DNA of 13,297 nt from Rickettsiales bacterium (GTDB taxonomy: Bacteria; Pseudomonadota; Alphaproteobacteria; Rickettsiales; JANQQO01). Numbering within the stretch: position 1 is the first letter of the stretch; every line of letters begins with the position of its first letter. Below the pieces are notes generated by a model, which saw only the letters and a list, made by a program, of their open reading frames with translations, was not told the DNA's origin and did not search any database. A program made the translations under genes and the position numbers. Shown piece by piece: positions 6,039 through 12,732 of the stretch. The stretch spans positions 1 to 13,297 of the forward strand of contig JANQQO010000227.1 in assembly GCA_028289305.1 (NCBI GenBank). The letters run 5' to 3'.

Positions 6039-7900
6039 TGTTCATACCCGAAATACCATGGACCAAGTAGCGCGTAGGCAACGCAGATGACAAGCACTAG
6101 CGGGATGCCTACCTTCATAAAATCGACGAATTTATTGTGGCCAGGCCCCATCACCAGGAGATTGGTTTGATAGCCAATAGGCGTGGCGAAGGAGCAGTTA
6201 CACGCGAAGATAACGGCAAAGATAAACATGCGCGGATCGACCGCGAGCTGTTCTGCCACATTAACGGCAATGGGCGTGAAGAGGACGGCGCTAGCATTGT
6301 TGCTGAGGATATTGGTGAGGGTGGCCATAAGGATGAAAAGTGCGGCCATCACGAGAGCCGGCGAGGCACCATGCATGACGGAGACGAGGCTTTCAGCAAG
6401 ATAAGAGGCACCTCCGGTTTCTTGTAACGAAGCGCCGAGGGCCAGGGATGCGGCGATCATAAGAAGGATTTTGAGATCAAGCGCACGGGCGGCTTGGCGT
6501 AGATTGATACAGCGGGTGAGGAGGATGCCCCCTACCCCTGCAAAAGCGGCCACAGTGATGGGGACAAGGCCGAGCGCTGCTAATGCTACGGCAGAAAAGA
6601 AAATACCGCCCGCAAGCTTCGCTTTTTGGCCGGAATGAATTTCTTCGGTAGACCACTCCATAAGGAGGAGGTCTTTGCTGTTTTGTAAGGCAAGAATATC
6701 CTCCTGCTTACCGAGGACAAGCAGAACGTCTCCTGCGGCGAGGCGAATTTCGGTAACGCGCGAGCGGATGACGCGGGATTGGCGCTGTATACCCAGCACA
6801 ACGCAGTTAAACTCCCGGTGGAAACCGATGGCTTCCAGTGTGCGGCCAATCATACGCGAAGCAGGTGCGATCACTATCTCAGCAACGCTGACATCCTCTT
6901 GTGCGCCTTCATCTTCGCCTTCTTCATCTTGCACCGTCTCTTTTAGGAGGTCTTCTGAGGTGCGGGAGAACAGGTTCGCAATATCTTTACGGGTGCCGGA
7001 GACAACGAGGAGATCGTGGGGCTTGATCGCCATTTCTTCATCAAATGGTGGCAAAAAGGCGTGTTCGCCGCGCTGGATCATACGGATGGTGAGATCAGGG
7101 TAGCCTTCCAGCTTGCTGGCATCGACTTTTTGGCCGATGAGATCGGAATCGTAATCCACCTCCACCTGGGCCACAAATTTGCGGACATCTTCTTCGCCTA
7201 CCACCGCTTTAGCGAGTGAGGCACGGTCTGGTAGCAAACGCGGCGCAATAAAGACAATATATACAAGGCCGATGGCTGCTAGAATAGAACCTGGGATGGT
7301 GAAATCAAAGAAGCCGAGAGGCGGCACGCCGAGATCAACCAGCATACTGGAGACGAGGAGATTAGTGCTGCTGCCTATTAAGGTGGTCATGCCGCCAAGG
7401 ATGGAGGCGAAGGAAAGCGGGATCATGAGTTTACTGACCGACCAATCGACGCCCTTGGCGAGGGCTGCCATGATAGGGATGAAGATCACAACAACGGGGG
7501 TGTTATTGAGCAATGCACTGATCACCATAACAACGATGAGCGTCATGGTGATGGAGATGAAGGCGTTATTGCGGCCTATACGGAGGATAAAATTGGCTAC
7601 TTCGTTTAAGGCACCGGTTTGCACAATGGCTTGGCCTAAGACCAAGAGAGAAAGCACCGCAATCAGCGCTGGGTTCGCAAAACCGGCCAGGAGACGCTCC
7701 ATACTGAGCACCACGGTGCCACTTTCATCAACAACGGGAAAAAAATGAAAGAACAGTAGGAGGATGCTGATGATGGCGATGGAGGTGAGTTCGAGGGAAA
7801 TACGCTCGCTGGCATAGGCGATGATCGCACCAAACACCATCAATAGCGTGAACCACATATGAAAAGATGGTATATGGGAAAGGAGGCTGGCGTCAGTCAC
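6035..7900 (-). CDS. SLC13/DASS-family permease with two TrkA-C (RCK-C) domains
   Basis: A 621-residue inner-membrane secondary transporter, likely cation-coupled, for anions such as dicarboxylates or sulfate. The transport core is split: residues about 10-222 and 425-617 are hydrophobic, with the paired family motifs LNNTP (131-135) and SSTN (177-180) in the first half, and SNN (533-535) and TPIGYQTN (573-580) in the second. The soluble insert 240-405 holds two TrkA-C modules (about 245-310 and 335-405), separated by an acidic linker (DEEGEDEGAQED, 325-336). This arrangement is usual for bacterial SLC13 proteins related to SdcS/YbhI-like and TrkA-C-containing members. The start is GTG (7898-7900) with no recognisable Shine-Dalgarno; ATG at codon 15 is an alternative. 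It is first in an operon with the DctP-like gene, which overlaps it by four bases. The substrate cannot be assigned. Confidence 0.93.
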   Translation of the reverse strand: MTDASLLSHIPSFHMWFTLLMVFGAIIAYASERISLELTSIAIISILLLFFHFFPVVDESGTVVLSMERLLAGFANPALIAVLSLLVLGQAIVQTGALNEVANFILRIGRNNAFISITMTLIVVMVISALLNNTPVVVIFIPIMAALAKGVDWSVSKLMIPLSFASILGGMTTLIGSSTNLLVSSMLVDLGVPPLGFFDFTIPGSILAAIGLVYIVFIAPRLLPDRASLAKAVVGEEDVRKFVAQVEVDYDSDLIGQKVDASKLEGYPDLTIRMIQRGEHAFLPPFDEEMAIKPHDLLVVSGTRKDIANLFSRTSEDLLKETVQDEEGEDEGAQEDVSVAEIVIAPASRMIGRTLEAIGFHREFNCVVLGIQRQSRVIRSRVTEIRLAAGDVLLVLGKQEDILALQNSKDLLLMEWSTEEIHSGQKAKLAGGIFFSAVALAALGLVPITVAAFAGVGGILLTRCINLRQAARALDLKILLMIAASLALGASLQETGGASYLAESLVSVMHGASPALVMAALFILMATLTNILSNNASAVLFTPIAVNVAEQLAVDPRMFIFAVIFACNCSFATPIGYQTNLLVMGPGHNKFVDFMKVGIPLVLVICVAYALLGPWYFGYEQ

Positions 7901-7936
7901 GTATTTGTTACGGGTTGTTCAACCGAAATTCGCTGC

Positions 7937-7965
7937 ACCATATACAGGATTATTTCAAAACTCAA
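7937..7965 (-). promoter_or_regulatory. Predicted promoter of the SLC13-DctP operon
   Basis: On the minus strand TTGAGT (7965-7960), a 17-base spacer, then TATGGT (7942-7937), about 37 bases before the GTG start. It lies in the 119-base gap after motB, where I see no intrinsic terminator. The call rests on consensus similarity only. Confidence 0.45.
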
Positions 7966-8019
7966 TCCCCGGGTGTGGATGCGGCGGTAGCAAACGTTTT
8001 TGTGCAAGTAGCGAAGGAT

Positions 8020-9318
8020 TTAGAAGCCTAGAGGAACCGGGGAGTCTCCTTCGCTCGGAGGGGTGTCGCCACCATCGTCCTCTTCTTGTTTGGGCAATGG
8101 CTGTAGCAAATCATCGCTGCTGAGAAGCGGTGAGTCGTCTTGTACGGCCTCTTCTTGGGCTTCTTCTGCTGAGGCTTCGTCACCGCCCTCTGTTGCCTCT
8201 TCCTCCTCTGTTTTACCCTCCTCAGCGCCTTCTTTTTGCTTCTTATCTTTATCCCCAGACGCTTTTTTACTATCGCCATCATCTTTGCCGTCAGCAGGTT
8301 GTTCTACCTCTGGCACTTCTTCAGTTTTTCTGAACACAGGCTCTGGGCGTTTGGTGCGAATGAACACCGCATCAGGCGATGGTCTGTTATGGTGCGTTTT
8401 TATACCATCTTTCAGCAAGATAACGGTCACCCGATTATTCTGAGGAGATTCAGGGTCTTTTGGGTTAATGGACTCATGGTCTGCCTTACCTATAACTTTG
8501 GCAATTTGTTCTTTTGGTACTCCGGCGCCCACAAGAAAACGCCTTACCGCATTGGCGCGCTCTGTAGACAGCTCCCAGTTAGTGTAATTTTTATCACCGC
8601 TATGAACAAGCGCGTCCGTATGGCCCTCGATAGCAACGTAATTGGGCAGCAGGCTGATGATGCCCGCTACTTCCCGCAAGATGCCCTCTGCCGATTGCGT
8701 CAGTTGCCACTTACCGGGCTCAAACATGGTTCCATCATGGGCGATATCAATTTTAAGCCCATCTGGCGAACGCTGCATGTTGATATTACCCTGCAGCTCT
8801 TCACCCCCCAGCGTTTCTTGGATGGTTTCAGTGAGCTGATTAGCTAAATCGTCAATACTTTGAGAAGCAGCGTCGGCGGCTTCTGACTCTTCTTCATCCT
8901 CCTCGCTACCTTTGGTGGTGCCCTCTGAAGTAGTGATTTGAATACGCTCTTCTTGTGGGGATTCTACTTCTTCTACGTCAGTTTCTGGCTCTCCTACGAC
9001 CGTACCCGCTGGCGGCGCGCCATAGATGATGCCTTTATTGGTGTTCTTATCGGCGCCAATCCCTTTGGATATTGGCCCTTTACCACCACGGAAACCAATC
9101 CCCATTTGGTCTTTAATACCCACTGTCGGTGCGAAATAGTCTGCTAGACCTGCGAGCTCTTCTGCCTCTGTGGCGTTAAGCAACCACATCAGCAGGAAGA
9201 ACGCCATCATCGCGGTGACAAAATCTGCATAGGCCACCTTCCATGCACCGCCGTGATGGCCGTGGCCGCCCTTCTTAATCTTTTTTATGACAATGGTTGA
9301 TTCGCCATCATCACTCAT
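8020..9318 (-). CDS. motB: Flagellar motor stator protein MotB with long acidic tail
   Basis: MotB anchors the proton-driven stator to peptidoglycan. The N-terminal basic segment and single helix (about 28-47) contain the proton-accepting aspartate D32 in AWKVAYADF, at the same number as in E. coli MotB. A long acidic linker (about 105-160) leads to an OmpA-like peptidoglycan-binding domain (about 185-305), with EGHTDA at 231-236, NWELSTERANAVRRFL at 247-262 and QNNRV at 293-297. At 432 residues it is over 100 longer than typical MotB (about 300), because of a tail (about 307-432) rich in Glu, Asp, Lys, Ser and Pro with no visible fold. ATG at 9316-9318 is preceded by AAAGG about nine bases away. 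It follows motA after 31 bases. Confidence 0.96.
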   Translation of the reverse strand: MSDDGESTIVIKKIKKGGHGHHGGAWKVAYADFVTAMMAFFLLMWLLNATEAEELAGLADYFAPTVGIKDQMGIGFRGGKGPISKGIGADKNTNKGIIYGAPPAGTVVGEPETDVEEVESPQEERIQITTSEGTTKGSEEDEEESEAADAASQSIDDLANQLTETIQETLGGEELQGNINMQRSPDGLKIDIAHDGTMFEPGKWQLTQSAEGILREVAGIISLLPNYVAIEGHTDALVHSGDKNYTNWELSTERANAVRRFLVGAGVPKEQIAKVIGKADHESINPKDPESPQNNRVTVILLKDGIKTHHNRPSPDAVFIRTKRPEPVFRKTEEVPEVEQPADGKDDGDSKKASGDKDKKQKEGAEEGKTEEEEATEGGDEASAEEAQEEAVQDDSPLLSSDDLLQPLPKQEEDDGGDTPPSEGDSPVPLGF

Positions 9319-9349
9319 TTTGGGTTACCTTTAGGATGCGTGATCGTGG

Positions 9350-10201
9350 TTATAATTGCGAAACCGCCTCCTCAAGCTCAGCGAAAGACGGTCGCTCAGA
9401 AGAGGGAATGGCTTTGCGGGCAAATTCGACGGACACGGCAGGTGCCACACCCTTCATATGCGTGAGAATGCCAGTTTTGATACATTCGTAGTATTTACTC
9501 TCCGTATTAAAATATTTTTCCATAAAGCTGCCGATGGGCGCAAAAATACCGTAACACAGCAGCACCCCAAGGAAGGTACCTACAAGTGCCGCACCGATAA
9601 GTTTACCGAGAATCTCGGGTGGCTCGGAGATACTGCCCATAGTGATAATCACACCAAGTACTGCCGCCACAATACCCAAAGCAGGAAAACCTTCTGCGGT
9701 GGTCGTCACCGCTGAGGAGATGGTATGTGCTTCATCATGGTGAATTTCCAATTCTTTATCCATCAGATCTTCCATCTGATAGTGGTCTTCCACGCCCATA
9801 CTGATCAAGCGCACATAATCACAGAAAAAATCAACCGCGTGATGGTCTTTGACAAAACTGGGGAATTGGTTAAATAAGTCGCTCTCATAGGGGTTTTCAA
9901 TATGGCTTTCGAGTTCAAGCATGCCTTTGGTGCGCATGGTTTTAAAGATGTTGAACATGAAGCTTAAGAGCTCGATATAATGGGTTTTTTTGTAAGGCTT
10001 GCCTTTAAAAAGGACTTTAAAGCTGCCTAAGACTCCTTTGATAACAACGCCTGGGTTACCAATGATAAATGCGCCGGTAGCAGCGCCAAAAATGATGAGC
10101 ACTTCAGTGGGTTGCCACAGCACTGCAACCTTTCCGCCGTGCAGAACATAGCCCCCAAGCACGGAAGCCCACATCACAATAAAACCAATAGGAAAAAGCA
10201 T
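9350..10201 (-). CDS. motA: Flagellar motor stator protein MotA
   Basis: A 283-residue inner-membrane protein that forms the proton channel of the flagellar stator with MotB. Four membrane segments are expected: about 3-20, 32-50, 170-192 and 200-222. Key residues fall at the E. coli MotA numbers: R90 and E98 in the cytoplasmic loop (MRTKGMLELESHIE), which contact FliG, plus P173 (GFPALGIVAAVLG) and P222 (FAPIG) beside the channel. The C-terminal region 225-283 is cytoplasmic. No Na+ versus H+ assignment is attempted, though the MotA-type rather than PomA-type sequence suggests protons. The gene leads a motA-motB operon; no other flagellar or chemotaxis gene is in the window. Confidence 0.97.
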   Translation of the reverse strand: MLFPIGFIVMWASVLGGYVLHGGKVAVLWQPTEVLIIFGAATGAFIIGNPGVVIKGVLGSFKVLFKGKPYKKTHYIELLSFMFNIFKTMRTKGMLELESHIENPYESDLFNQFPSFVKDHHAVDFFCDYVRLISMGVEDHYQMEDLMDKELEIHHDEAHTISSAVTTTAEGFPALGIVAAVLGVIITMGSISEPPEILGKLIGAALVGTFLGVLLCYGIFAPIGSFMEKYFNTESKYYECIKTGILTHMKGVAPAVSVEFARKAIPSSERPSFAELEEAVSQL

Positions 10202-10202
10202 G

Positions 10203-10219
10203 CTAACTTACCTAGTTAG
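10203..10219 (-). promoter_or_regulatory. Hairpin presenting the motA ribosome-binding site
   Basis: Directly before the motA ATG (one base away) the minus strand reads CTAACT-AGGTA-AGTTAG: a perfect 6-bp stem whose 5-base loop is the only Shine-Dalgarno-like sequence for motA. Just upstream, GGCCC and GGGCC (10225-10229 and 10241-10245) can form a second stem. Translational control of motA is possible but unproven; the stem is AT-rich and weak. Confidence 0.4.
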
Positions 10220-10251
10220 AACAAGGCCCATTGACATAGAGGGCCAAACGC

Positions 10252-10280
10252 AGGATACATTTTTAGGTGCATAAACGCAA
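10252..10280 (-). promoter_or_regulatory. Predicted motAB promoter
   Basis: On the minus strand TTGCGT (10280-10275), a 17-base spacer, then TATCCT (10257-10252), some 50 bases before motA. It fits a housekeeping-type promoter better than a sigma-28 flagellar consensus, which I do not find. The match is moderate. Confidence 0.35.
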
Positions 10281-10307
10281 AGGTTTTTCTCTATTTTGTG
10301 GTTTAGT

Positions 10308-10316
10308 TGGTATGAT
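10308..10316 (+). promoter_or_regulatory. Extended -10 element, probable tRNA-Arg promoter
   Basis: TGGTATGAT is an extended -10 box (TG-N-TATGAT) about 42 bases before the tRNA 5' end. No good -35 hexamer is found at the usual distance, which extended -10 promoters can tolerate. It lies back to back with the motAB promoter. Confidence 0.4.
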
Positions 10317-10357
10317 ACCGCAAGATGTGGGGATGAATAGGCTTGCACCAGATATGC

Positions 10358-10434
10358 GGCCCCGTAGCTCAGCAGGATAGAGCAACAGATTCCTAATCTG
10401 CAGGTCGGAGGTTCGAATCCTCTCGGGGTCGCCA
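10358..10434 (+). tRNA. tRNA-Arg (anticodon CCT)
   Basis: A full 77-base cloverleaf. Acceptor GGCCCCG pairs with CGGGGTC with one G-U. T8 and A9 are followed by a D-arm GCTC/GAGC. The anticodon arm is ACAGA-TTCCTAA-TCTGC with anticodon CCT at positions 34-36 and an A-C mismatch at its outer pair. The variable loop is AGGTC, and the T-arm is GGAGG-TTCGAAT-CCTCT. The discriminator is G, and CCA is encoded (10432-10434). It decodes AGG arginine codons. Six Ts follow at once (10435-10440). Confidence 0.96.
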
Positions 10435-10441
10435 TTTTTTG

Positions 10442-10453
10442 GGTGCTAGCACC
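10442..10453. repeat. 12-base perfect palindrome between tRNA-Arg and alkB
   Basis: GGTGCTAGCACC is its own reverse complement and lies about 28 bases before the alkB start, just after a run of six Ts. It could be a regulator site for alkB or chance. With no loop and the T-run in front rather than behind, it does not look like an intrinsic terminator. Confidence 0.4.
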
Positions 10454-10481
10454 ACCATGCGATTCGTGATATCTATAAGCA

Positions 10482-11090
10482 ATGACCATGCAGCCATTAC
10501 AAACCAGCTTGTTTGACGATGTGAGAGAGGCCCCAATAGAGGGGCTGGAGGTGATTCCTGACTATATTACAGCAGCGGAAGAAGCAGCGCTGATCGCCAC
10601 GATTGATCAACAGGTGTGGCAGCATGATCTAAAGCGGCTTGTACAGCATTATGGCTGGAAATATGATTACACCGCCCGGCGGGTGGATGCCTCTATGCGG
10701 CTTGGAGAATTGCCGGAGTGGCTAACACGGTATGGCGCGGCGATGCAGCGGGAGGGGGTGTTTCCGCAGGCGCCAGATCAAGTGATTATCAATGAATATC
10801 AGCCAGGACAAGGAATTGCAGCGCATGTTGATTGCGTGCCGTGCTTTACCGATGTGATTGCAAGCATCAGCTTGGGCTCTTTCTGCATGATGGAGTTTAC
10901 GCACGGTAAGACGGGTGAGAAAGTGCCCATTTTGCTCGAACCGCGCAGTTTGCTAGTGATGCGGGATGCGGCACGGTATCATTGGAAGCATGGCATTGCC
11001 CCGCGGAAGAGTGACGTATATGGCGGGGTGCGCCTGCCGCGAGCACGGCGCTTATCACTGACTTTCCGGAAGGTGGTTAGGGGTTTTTAA
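10482..11090 (+). CDS. AlkB-family 2-oxoglutarate/Fe(II)-dependent dioxygenase
   Basis: A 202-residue cytoplasmic enzyme of the AlkB superfamily, which oxidatively removes methyl groups from nucleic acids using Fe(II), oxygen and 2-oxoglutarate. The metal triad is visible: H115 and D117 (HVD within GIAAHVDCVP) and H170 (RYHWKHGI). The 2-oxoglutarate arginines are R190 and R196 (R-x5-R within ARRLSLTFR). The NEYQPGQGIAAHVD layout is closer to the short ALKBH4/ALKBH8-like bacterial proteins than to E. coli AlkB, so the substrate (alkylated DNA, RNA or another) is open. The start is ATG at 10482; ATG at 10488 is an alternative, and neither has a clear Shine-Dalgarno. It stands alone downstream of the tRNA gene, and no ada or other repair gene is adjacent. 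Confidence 0.9.
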   Translation: MTMQPLQTSLFDDVREAPIEGLEVIPDYITAAEEAALIATIDQQVWQHDLKRLVQHYGWKYDYTARRVDASMRLGELPEWLTRYGAAMQREGVFPQAPDQVIINEYQPGQGIAAHVDCVPCFTDVIASISLGSFCMMEFTHGKTGEKVPILLEPRSLLVMRDAARYHWKHGIAPRKSDVYGGVRLPRARRLSLTFRKVVRGF

Positions 11091-11150
11091 GGGGTATTTT
11101 TTTCTAAAAAAGGACCTTCCTGAGTTGGGCCACACTCCATACTATGGGGT

Positions 11151-12062
11151 ATGACCGATTTTTTGACACAGAAACATCTTGCTACCTGGATTAGCCGTAT
11201 TGGGGTAGAGAACCAGCTATTGCTTGCGCGTAGCTTGGATTTGGGGCTTATCGAAGAGGCGAAGTATCTGCAACAGGCGGACCGGGAGCTTGCGTGGCTA
11301 TTGCTGCAGTGTAAGCAGCTTGGCCACAGCACACGCTATATCTGGCATACGCAGGATGACCGGAAGGTGCGACCAGCGCATGCACGGAATGATGAGCGGA
11401 TTTTTCAGTGGGACAATCCACCACCTACTGGACATCCTGGTGAAGACTTTAATTGCCGTTGCTGGGCAGAACCGCTGGGCGACGACCACTACGCACGTCA
11501 GTTGCTAATCACCAAGGTGCGGGATAATCGAGAGAGGTGGACTATTTTTACTTTTGCAAGACACTATAGAAACGGTAAAGGAAAGGAAATTTCGTTAGAA
11601 AAAACCGGATATATGAATGATGTAATTGATCACTTTGCCAATCATGCCTTAGCAAGTGATGGTAAGCCGGGTGTATATAGAGCGGTAGAGGAACAAATTA
11701 TAAATAGAGCAAAAGAACAGGGAGAAGGGTCGCTAGATTACGATTTTAAAAGATCTTTTAACTTTGGCCCAGTTAATAGCGTGTTTGCAAATTCCATCGT
11801 AGAGGGTGTTTTTGATGGTGACGCACGAAAAGAAGAAGGAGGTTATTTGGTCATAAATGGTGTTATGACTTATAGTTTTTCTGATGAATATACTGATCCA
11901 CTGCAGATCATAGAAATTACTGAGCGTATCCCTGGTATTAATCGCGAAGAAGCGCTAACAATTGTTCAAGATTTGGGAATTAATATAGACTTTGCAGGCA
12001 CAGTATTTTTTACCAAGGGGACCTGGAAAACGAAGTTCAATGCTACGGTAAAAATAGATTAA
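11151..12062 (+). CDS. Chimeric protein: phage MuF-like capsid motif fused to an unknown C-terminal (putative toxin) domain
   Basis: A 303-residue protein in two parts. Residues 1-60 are helical. Residues about 62-110 carry the signature of phage Mu gpF / SPP1 gp7-type minor capsid proteins: W65-x-T67, D70, VRPAH (73-77), PPP (90-92), PG (96-97) and C102-R-C104. Residues about 124-303 match nothing I recognise; a SFSDEYTDP stretch at 242-250 and an aromatic, beta-looking end (FFTKGTWKTKF) stand out. GC is about 54% over 11161-11520 but about 37% over 11521-12060 (hand counts), so the composition changes at the domain joint. MuF-toxin fusions are a known class of phage-borne polymorphic toxins, and this gene fits it. 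No phage neighbours are present, the MuF part is shorter than a full capsid protein, and ATG 11151 lacks a Shine-Dalgarno. The toxin role is inference; a decayed phage gene is the alternative. Confidence 0.75.
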   Translation: MTDFLTQKHLATWISRIGVENQLLLARSLDLGLIEEAKYLQQADRELAWLLLQCKQLGHSTRYIWHTQDDRKVRPAHARNDERIFQWDNPPPTGHPGEDFNCRCWAEPLGDDHYARQLLITKVRDNRERWTIFTFARHYRNGKGKEISLEKTGYMNDVIDHFANHALASDGKPGVYRAVEEQIINRAKEQGEGSLDYDFKRSFNFGPVNSVFANSIVEGVFDGDARKEEGGYLVINGVMTYSFSDEYTDPLQIIEITERIPGINREEALTIVQDLGINIDFAGTVFFTKGTWKTKFNATVKID

Positions 12063-12607
12063 GGGCTAATGAAGCTATAGATATATTGATCTACAAGAGC
12101 GGTTACTAAAATGAGCGCAATAAAACAAATGTATAAAAAAAGTGGGATGAAAAAAGGTATGATAATATTGCTAAACCATCTTCCTTTATAGTTGTTGCCC
12201 AATTCTCTGATTCTTTTTCTATAACGTACTCGCCATAATAACTCCCAAAATCCCACATAACCGGCGGCGGGAATATAACCAAAAAGTGCAAGAAAGACAT
12301 TGCTTGCACCATCGGTAATACTCATTTCACCACATTCTTCATGATGTTGGATTGCTCCATCTGAAAATTGGCCCTGACACTCGTTATACGCCTTCCATTT
12401 TAGAGCGCGATATGTGTGCAGCCCCAAATTAATCAGCCCATATGTGAGTACAATCGCCAATACTAGCCGTCCTACCCGCCAGCAAAAGGAGTGATCAGGC
12501 TTTGCACTAAACACCAGGGCTGGCGCTGTAATAAGCAACAGCCAAAACCAGAAATTTACTGGCACACCAGTGAGGTGTTTGAAAATGTCGTATATAAGCT
12601 CAGCCAT
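12059..12607 (-). CDS. Four-helix membrane protein of unknown function, candidate immunity protein
   Basis: A 182-residue protein I do not recognise. Hydrophobic segments lie at about 17-34, 45-64, 100-122 and 146-172. The basic loop RVRYRKRIRELGNNYKGR (126-143) should be cytoplasmic, which places the loop 65-99 in the periplasm. That loop contains C77 and C92 (NECQGQF ... HHEECGEM), which could form a disulphide. GC is about 41%, lower than the genes left of 11100 but above the adjacent toxin-like domain. The gene converges on the MuF fusion gene and their stop codons overlap (12059-12062). A polytopic neighbour with similar foreign composition could be an immunity protein against a membrane- or periplasm-acting toxin, but such genes usually run in the same direction as the toxin, so this is tentative. 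There is no clear Shine-Dalgarno before ATG 12607. Confidence 0.75.
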   Translation of the reverse strand: MAELIYDIFKHLTGVPVNFWFWLLLITAPALVFSAKPDHSFCWRVGRLVLAIVLTYGLINLGLHTYRALKWKAYNECQGQFSDGAIQHHEECGEMSITDGASNVFLALFGYIPAAGYVGFWELLWRVRYRKRIRELGNNYKGRWFSNIIIPFFIPLFLYICFIALILVTALVDQYIYSFISP

Positions 12608-12681
12608 CTATTGCCAAATTAGTCAATTATCTGCAACAGACAAGCAAAGAGTACACCCCCACTATTGTGTTGCGCCGCCTC

Positions 12682-12711
12682 TTGGGGTAACATGACGGTG
12701 GGTGTTAATAT
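12682..12711 (+). promoter_or_regulatory. Predicted promoter of the right-edge membrane-protein gene
   Basis: TTGGGG (12682-12687), an 18-base spacer, then TAATAT (12706-12711), about 22 bases before ATG 12733. It lies in the 125-base divergent gap, which also holds an imperfect inverted repeat (ACACCCCCAC near 12653-12662 against GTGGGTGT near 12698-12705). I see no convincing promoter for the minus-strand gene there. Confidence 0.4.
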
Positions 12712-12732
12712 GTGTAAGCAAGGAGCACGTGC

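Noticed and set aside
7179..7748. Plus-strand 189-codon frame opposite the SLC13 permease
   Set aside because: Shadow of the transporter coding strand; low-complexity Arg/Ser/Thr composition and no family match.
8125..8330. Repetitive-looking CTTCTTC/CCTCTT-rich stretch considered as a tandem repeat
   Set aside because: It simply encodes the Glu/Lys/Asp-rich tail of MotB; no regular repeat unit is present.
8236..8847. Plus-strand 203-codon frame opposite motB
   Set aside because: Antisense to the OmpA domain and tail of MotB, with no ribosome site or recognisable domain.
10208..10489. Minus-strand 93-codon frame spanning the tRNA gene, encoding a MATPRGFEPPTCRL-like peptide
   Set aside because: It is the antisense reading of tRNA-Arg and its flanks; such peptides are a frequent annotation artefact.
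11091..11125. T-run followed by an A-run after alkB, as a possible terminator
   Set aside because: Only A/T pairing with a very short loop and no GC stem before the Ts; not a convincing intrinsic terminator.
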